In this document: in pieces, positions 31,864 to 35,608 of the stretch | Position numbering within the stretch: the first letter of the stretch is position 1 | How the letters are laid out: each line of letters begins with the position of its first letter | Origin: Alphaproteobacteria bacterium | Lineage (GTDB): Bacteria; Pseudomonadota; Alphaproteobacteria; Micavibrionales; UBA2020 | Assembly (NCBI GenBank): GCA_016794125.1 | Contig: JAEUKT010000002.1 | Location: forward strand, 399,240 to 434,847 | DNA: 35,608 nucleotides | Direction of reading: 5' to 3' | The notes under the pieces: model-generated | What the model was told of the DNA's origin: nothing | What the model saw: only the letters and a program-made list of their open reading frames with translations | The model's database searches: none | Made by a program: the position numbers and the translations under genes

Positions 31864-32324
31864 TATTTTTTCTCCGAAAAATATCCCATGAAGTCCTTTA
31901 CCATCAGCGTGCGGCGCATATCGACATAATGGTTATCGGTATGGAACCCCAGCGCGCGCGGCTTGTCGTCCTCCACCTCCAGCAGCAGCGCGCAGCAGCC
32001 GTCGTCGCGGGCGATTTTTTCCAGCGCCTTCAGCGTTTGGGAGCCGATGCCGTGCGCGCGGTGTTCGGGCTTGATGTAAAGGTCGTCAAGGAAGGCGGTA
32101 TTGCCGCCGAATTCGACGCTGTAACTGAAGCACAGCACGCAATAACCGCAAACGATATCGTTTTCGACCACCAGCCAGCAGGTGACATAGGGCGAATAAT
32201 CGAGCGACCGCACAAGCGCCTGTTCGCCTGCCGGCGACAGCGCGCGCCCGTCTTCGGCGTGAAAGGCACGCCCCATGGCAAGAACCTGTTGCGCGTTGGC
32301 GGCGGTTGCCTGTCTTAATTCCAT
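31863..32324 (-). CDS. GNAT-family N-acetyltransferase
   Basis: A 153-residue GNAT enzyme that uses acetyl-CoA. The strand FLDDLYIKPEHRAHGIGSQTL (about residues 78-98) contains the acetyl-CoA loop R-A-H-G-I-G. Later LLLEVEDDKPRALGFHTDNHY is the usual core strand and GFY-like segment. The substrate is not readable from sequence. It lies 3 bp after the ABC ATPase gene and is coupled to the bestrophin-like gene, so it belongs to the same operon. Confidence 0.88.
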   Translation of the reverse strand: MELRQATAANAQQVLAMGRAFHAEDGRALSPAGEQALVRSLDYSPYVTCWLVVENDIVCGYCVLCFSYSVEFGGNTAFLDDLYIKPEHRAHGIGSQTLKALEKIARDDGCCALLLEVEDDKPRALGFHTDNHYVDMRRTLMVKDFMGYFSEKK

Positions 32325-32327
32325 GCC

Positions 32328-33008
32328 TTATTCCTCTACGATCTTTCCGTCCCGCATGACGATATTGCGGTCGGTTTTGGTGGCAAATTCGGTGTCATGC
32401 GTCACGGCCACCACCGCCACGCCTGTTTCATGCGCCAGTTTCCTGAAAATATCAATGACGGCGGCGGTATTTTTGCTGTCGAGGTTGCCGGTGGGTTCAT
32501 CGGCCAGTATCACCATCGGCTCGTTCGCAAGCGCGCGGGCAATCGCAACGCGCTGGCGCTCCCCGCCCGACATCTGCCCCGGTTTCTTGCGCGTTTTTCC
32601 CTCCAGCCCCAGGGACACCAGCAGTTTTTCGGCGCGCGCCCGCATCTCGCCGTCCGCCAGTTTTCCCAGCCTGCGCATGGGCAGCATGACGTTGTCGAGC
32701 GCGGAAAATTCCTGCAGCAGGAAGTGGAACTGGAAGACAAAGCCGATTTTTTCCAGCCGCGTCTCCTGCCGCACTGTTTCGGACGCGGCCGACACGTCGA
32801 TGCCCGCGATGTTGATATGGCCGGATGTGGGTTTATCCAGCAGCCCCATCAGGTAGAGCAGCGATGATTTACCGGAGCCCGAAGTGCCGCGCACCGCGAT
32901 AAATTCACCGGGTTTCACGGTCAGGCTGGCATCGTCGACCAGCGTCACGGGAATTTCCTCGCTCTGCAGGATGCGGGTGACGTTTTTGAGGGTGATGACG
33001 CTGCTCAT
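32328..33008 (-). CDS. ABC transporter ATP-binding protein (MacB/LolD type)
   Basis: A 226-residue ATPase. Walker A is GTSGSGKSS (41-49), the Q-loop FQFHF, the signature MSGGERQR (146-153), Walker B MVILADEPTG (165-174) and the H-loop VTHD. The ATG at 33008 overlaps the permease stop as ATGA. The longer frame to 33071 is a shadow of the permease 3' end. It powers the adaptor-permease-ATPase exporter of which it is the third gene. Confidence 0.9.
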   Translation of the reverse strand: MSSVITLKNVTRILQSEEIPVTLVDDASLTVKPGEFIAVRGTSGSGKSSLLYLMGLLDKPTSGHINIAGIDVSAASETVRQETRLEKIGFVFQFHFLLQEFSALDNVMLPMRRLGKLADGEMRARAEKLLVSLGLEGKTRKKPGQMSGGERQRVAIARALANEPMVILADEPTGNLDSKNTAAVIDIFRKLAHETGVAVVAVTHDTEFATKTDRNIVMRDGKIVEE

Positions 33009-34252
33009 CCGCTGGCCCCGCGAATAATATCGACGGGGTTCAGGCGCGCGGCGCGGCGCGCGGGAACCCATGCGGCAAAGGCGGCGGAGAGAAGCCCCAT
33101 CACGCCGCCTGCCGCATACAGCCAGACAGAGCGAAACATGGGAAAACCGTCCATGCGCACCGGCACATCCTTGTTCAGAGACAGCTTGACGGAGGCGAGG
33201 ACCTCGACCAGCCCCGCGCCGCAGGCCCAGCCGGCCAGCACGCCGATGATGCCGATCACCACGCCCTGAAAAAAGAAAATGCCCACCACGTCGGATTCGG
33301 AAAAGCCCATGGATTTCAGGATCGCGATGTCGCGGTATTTTTCCATGACCGATGACGAGATAATGTTATAGATGCCGAATCCCGCCACCAGCAGGATGAC
33401 GGAAACCGTCGTGTACATGATGCCGTTCTGCACCACGAAAAGCTCGAATATGTTCTGGAAGGCCTCCTGCCAGCTTTCCGCCTTGTAGCGGAATTTGCGT
33501 TCAAGGGATGTCGCGACGGCGGGTGCGGAATCGACATCCTCGAGCCGGATATTGATCTGGTTGATCTTGTCGACCTTGTTCTGCAACACCTGCACTTTTT
33601 TGATATTCGCATAGGATGTGCCGGAATCGACCTGCGTGACGCCGGAATCGAAAATGCCGACCACCTTCATCTGCATGATGACACCGACCGGCGAGACCAC
33701 ATTCAGCCGCGCGCCCATGTCGAGGCCGATTTTATCCGCCAGTGCACGGCCGAGGATGATGCCGTTCGATGTGGTCATCAGATTTTCGATCTGCCCCTGC
33801 TTCATGTCGCGCGCCAGTTTGCTGGCGTTACGCTCCAGCCGCGGATCGACACCGTAAACAGTGGTCGAGACATCGCGCCCGCCATAGCGCAAGAAAGCCT
33901 GCCCCGACGTGATCGGCGAATAGGTAAGGCCCGGCATTTCTTTCAGCCCTTCGACGATCTGCCGGTAGTTGCGCACGCCCTGGGTTTCTTCCTTGGGTTT
34001 CAACCCGCGGATGATGGTCACCGCATCGGGGTAGCGCACCACTACCGGCTGCGCTTCGGGCTCGCGGAATTCATCGCTGATTTTTACGTGCGGATAGGCA
34101 TCTACCAGCCGCTTGATAAAAAACTGGTGCATGCCTTGCAGCATCCCGGAGATTGCGATGAAGAAGGCGACGCCCAGCATAACGCCCACCACCGATATCG
34201 CGGCCTGCCGCTTGCGGTTCACAAGGTAATGGATGGCGACATACCCGATCAT
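33005..34252 (-). CDS. FtsX/MacB-type ABC permease
   Basis: A 415-residue permease. One N-terminal helix (about 17-40, SVVGVMLGVAFFIAISG) precedes a periplasmic MacB-like domain (about 45-270). Three C-terminal helices follow (about 285-310, 330-355, 375-400), and it ends in the typical PARRAARLNPVDIIRG. Together with an HlyD-like adaptor and ATPase this is a DevBCA/MacAB-like exporter, probably of a lipid or small molecule. The start overlaps the adaptor stop (ATGA, 34249-34252). MacB proteins often fuse ATPase and permease; here they are separate, as in DevBCA and LolCDE. Confidence 0.9.
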   Translation of the reverse strand: MIGYVAIHYLVNRKRQAAISVVGVMLGVAFFIAISGMLQGMHQFFIKRLVDAYPHVKISDEFREPEAQPVVVRYPDAVTIIRGLKPKEETQGVRNYRQIVEGLKEMPGLTYSPITSGQAFLRYGGRDVSTTVYGVDPRLERNASKLARDMKQGQIENLMTTSNGIILGRALADKIGLDMGARLNVVSPVGVIMQMKVVGIFDSGVTQVDSGTSYANIKKVQVLQNKVDKINQINIRLEDVDSAPAVATSLERKFRYKAESWQEAFQNIFELFVVQNGIMYTTVSVILLVAGFGIYNIISSSVMEKYRDIAILKSMGFSESDVVGIFFFQGVVIGIIGVLAGWACGAGLVEVLASVKLSLNKDVPVRMDGFPMFRSVWLYAAGGVMGLLSAAFAAWVPARRAARLNPVDIIRGASG

Positions 34253-35223
34253 TTTTTGGCTTCGGGCGCGCGGGCAAGGATGGTGTCGTTTTCGGTGATA
34301 CCGGACAGGATTTCAACCACCTCGCCGTCCGATTTGCCGGTCTTGACGGGGGTTTTGACGGGTTTTGCGCCCGCGACCCACACCGCGCTGTCATTCACCG
34401 CTTCGGCGGGCACGACCAGCGCGTTTTCCGACTTATCGGTCACCACATTCACCTCGACCGTCATGCCGATCAGCAGCGCGGTATCGGCCGGCAGCGCAAT
34501 GCGCACGCGGAAATTCTTGTTCACGGGGTCTCCCTTGGGCGTGATGTCGGCGATTGTGCCTTCCAGCACCTGCCCCGAAATCGCATCGGCCTTCAAAAGG
34601 GCGGTCTGGCCGCGTTTCACCTTCAGGATATCTTCTTCGTCGACATCGGCGGTGATGCGCAGGTTCTTGGTTTCGCCCAGCCAGAACACGGTCTGCGCGG
34701 GCGATTTGACCTCGCCCGGCTCGATATCGCGGCGCAGGATCACGCCGTCGATGGGGGACACCAGCGACATGCGGTCGATCACCAGTTTCTGGTTGTCGAT
34801 GCGCGACTGGATTTCATCGTAATTGCCGACCGCGTCATCAAACGCTTTTTTGCTGATATAGCCTTTGTCCAGCAAACCCTTGTTGCGGTCGAATTCGTTT
34901 TTCATCTGCGCGAGGCGGGATTCGTATTCCTGCAGCTTCGCGCGTTCCGCCGCGTCATCGGCGCGGGCGAGCATCTGGCCTTTGGTGACCACGGCATTAT
35001 CATCGACCAGCACCTCGGCATAGCGCGCGGTCAGCTGCGGCGCAACCTGCAGCCAACGGGTGGGCTCTACCTCGCCCGTTGCATAGACGGCCTCGACGAT
35101 ATCCTTGCGGAATGGTTTTACGGTGTCGGCCGCGGCAGATACGCCACCGCCGCGCAAGTGCACGAAGCCCGCTGCGGCAGCCAGTATCAGGACGATGACG
35201 AGAATAATTTTAAGCGCGCGCAT
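34249..35223 (-). CDS. Periplasmic adaptor (HlyD/MacA-like) of an ABC exporter
   Basis: A 324-residue membrane-fusion protein. One N-terminal anchor helix (about 5-25) is followed by a lipoyl/barrel half (PFRKDIVEAVYATGEVEP). A coiled-coil hairpin (about 85-150, AKLQEYESRLAQMKNEF and SRIDNQKLVIDRM) comes next, then the returning SPIDGVILRRDIEPGEV and a beta-barrel end. It bridges the inner-membrane permease toward the outer membrane. The ATG at 35223 has AGGGG 8 nt upstream and is preferred over ATG 35256, which lies beside the -10 box. First gene of the five-gene operon. Confidence 0.9.
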   Translation of the reverse strand: MRALKIILVIVLILAAAAGFVHLRGGGVSAAADTVKPFRKDIVEAVYATGEVEPTRWLQVAPQLTARYAEVLVDDNAVVTKGQMLARADDAAERAKLQEYESRLAQMKNEFDRNKGLLDKGYISKKAFDDAVGNYDEIQSRIDNQKLVIDRMSLVSPIDGVILRRDIEPGEVKSPAQTVFWLGETKNLRITADVDEEDILKVKRGQTALLKADAISGQVLEGTIADITPKGDPVNKNFRVRIALPADTALLIGMTVEVNVVTDKSENALVVPAEAVNDSAVWVAGAKPVKTPVKTGKSDGEVVEILSGITENDTILARAPEAKK

Positions 35224-35242
35224 GATGTGTTCCCCTGCCCTC

Positions 35243-35248
35243 ATTATA
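35243..35248 (-). promoter_or_regulatory. -10 box of the exporter operon
   Basis: A perfect minus-strand TATAAT, 19 bp before the adaptor ATG at 35223, predicts a leader of about 13 nt with AGGGG. The -35 at 17-bp spacing (GATTTT) is weak. Confidence 0.45.
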
Positions 35249-35298
35249 TAACGCATGGCAGACGAAAATCACGCGCGGCGCGGGAGGATTATGGAGAA

Positions 35299-35608
35299 TT
35301 AAGGCTTCAGCCCTTTTTGTTTCGGTTTCGCCGAATCATTCGCCAGCGCGGCATAGCCCAGTTTGGCGGGCGCAATGGGGGCGTAGCTGACAATTTCCTT
35401 GAAATACGTATGCACGGGGTCGGCATCCGGCGACAGTTCCAGCTTCTTTTCCCCGAACGCCTTGTCGAGATAGCGGTTGGCGACCAGCGCCTTGCGCGCA
35501 TCGCCAAGCATCAGGTCATGCGCTGCTTCTTCGGCCAGCAGCGCGCCGGACAGCACATCCGCCATATGGTCGAGCAGCTTGCGCGCGAAACGCTCGCCGT
35601 CCTGCGGA
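35299..35608 (-). CDS. C-terminal part of a probable acyl-CoA dehydrogenase (5' end outside window)
   Basis: The frame runs to the window edge, giving at least 102 residues up to a TAA at 35299. An internal Met at 35565 is not a convincing start because coding-like sequence (GERFARKLLDHMADVLSG) continues before it. The helical Ala-rich segment with LLAEEAAHDLMLGDARKALVANRYLDK resembles the C-terminal four-helix region of acyl-CoA dehydrogenases. The last 50 residues are a variable extension. Family placement is moderate, as the active-site part is missing. It lies upstream of the exporter operon, which has its own -10. Confidence 0.5.
   Translation of the reverse strand, partial: PQDGERFARKLLDHMADVLSGALLAEEAAHDLMLGDARKALVANRYLDKAFGEKKLELSPDADPVHTYFKEIVSYAPIAPAKLGYAALANDSAKPKQKGLKP

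Overview
The window reads as a chromosomal segment of a free-living, respiring alphaproteobacterium. The markers are TrcR (DUF1013, an alphaproteobacterial cell-cycle regulator), a cytochrome bc1 operon, an oxygen-dependent HemF ending in the alphaproteobacterial style, a DUF1285-Nudix-CCA transferase cluster, and uniformly GC-rich coding. No phage, transposase, integrase or CRISPR array is visible. Some -10 boxes are perfect TATAAT with poor -35 boxes. A more precise lineage, such as a Micavibrio-like group, is only a guess.

Layout: 1-1773 is a tandem array of six paralogous ~100-residue proteins of unknown function, the first cut by the window edge. It is followed by trcR with a long structured leader (1992-2687), a small DUF465 protein and an alpha/beta hydrolase that looks leaderless. 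Next come a Na/Pi cotransporter-PhoU protein (4000-5670), petABC (5785-8389), a TraX-like membrane protein, trmL and hemF. A four-TM protein follows. Then comes a two-gene unit whose second member resembles a eukaryotic-type class I cyclic nucleotide phosphodiesterase (11368-12833).

The centre carries the minus-strand cluster DUF1285, CoA-type Nudix hydrolase and CCA tRNA nucleotidyltransferase. Divergent from it are an unrecognised membrane-anchored protein and a MoxR AAA+ ATPase. A minus-strand operon tesA-tas-thpR lies back to back with ybbA-ybbP, the same tesA/ybbAP arrangement as in E. coli. A Bax inhibitor-1 protein, a short sigma-54-type AAA+ protein with an altered GAFTGA loop, and tRNA-Ala(GGC) follow.

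The right part holds an ABC exporter of the YddA/SbmA type split into permease and ATPase genes, an orphan protein, a KefB/C-type antiporter with an inverted repeat at its promoter, a small orphan protein with an 18-bp tandem duplication, and a SET-domain protein. It ends with a minus-strand operon (periplasmic adaptor, FtsX-type permease, ATPase, GNAT, bestrophin-like protein) and the C-terminus of a probable acyl-CoA dehydrogenase.

Most of the window is core housekeeping. The strongest candidates for something undescribed are the tandem small-protein array at the left edge and the bacterial class I PDE-like protein with its small upstream partner. The unknown-protein/MoxR pair and the intergenic RNA and dyad structures come next. 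Intergenic gaps are all under 300 bp.
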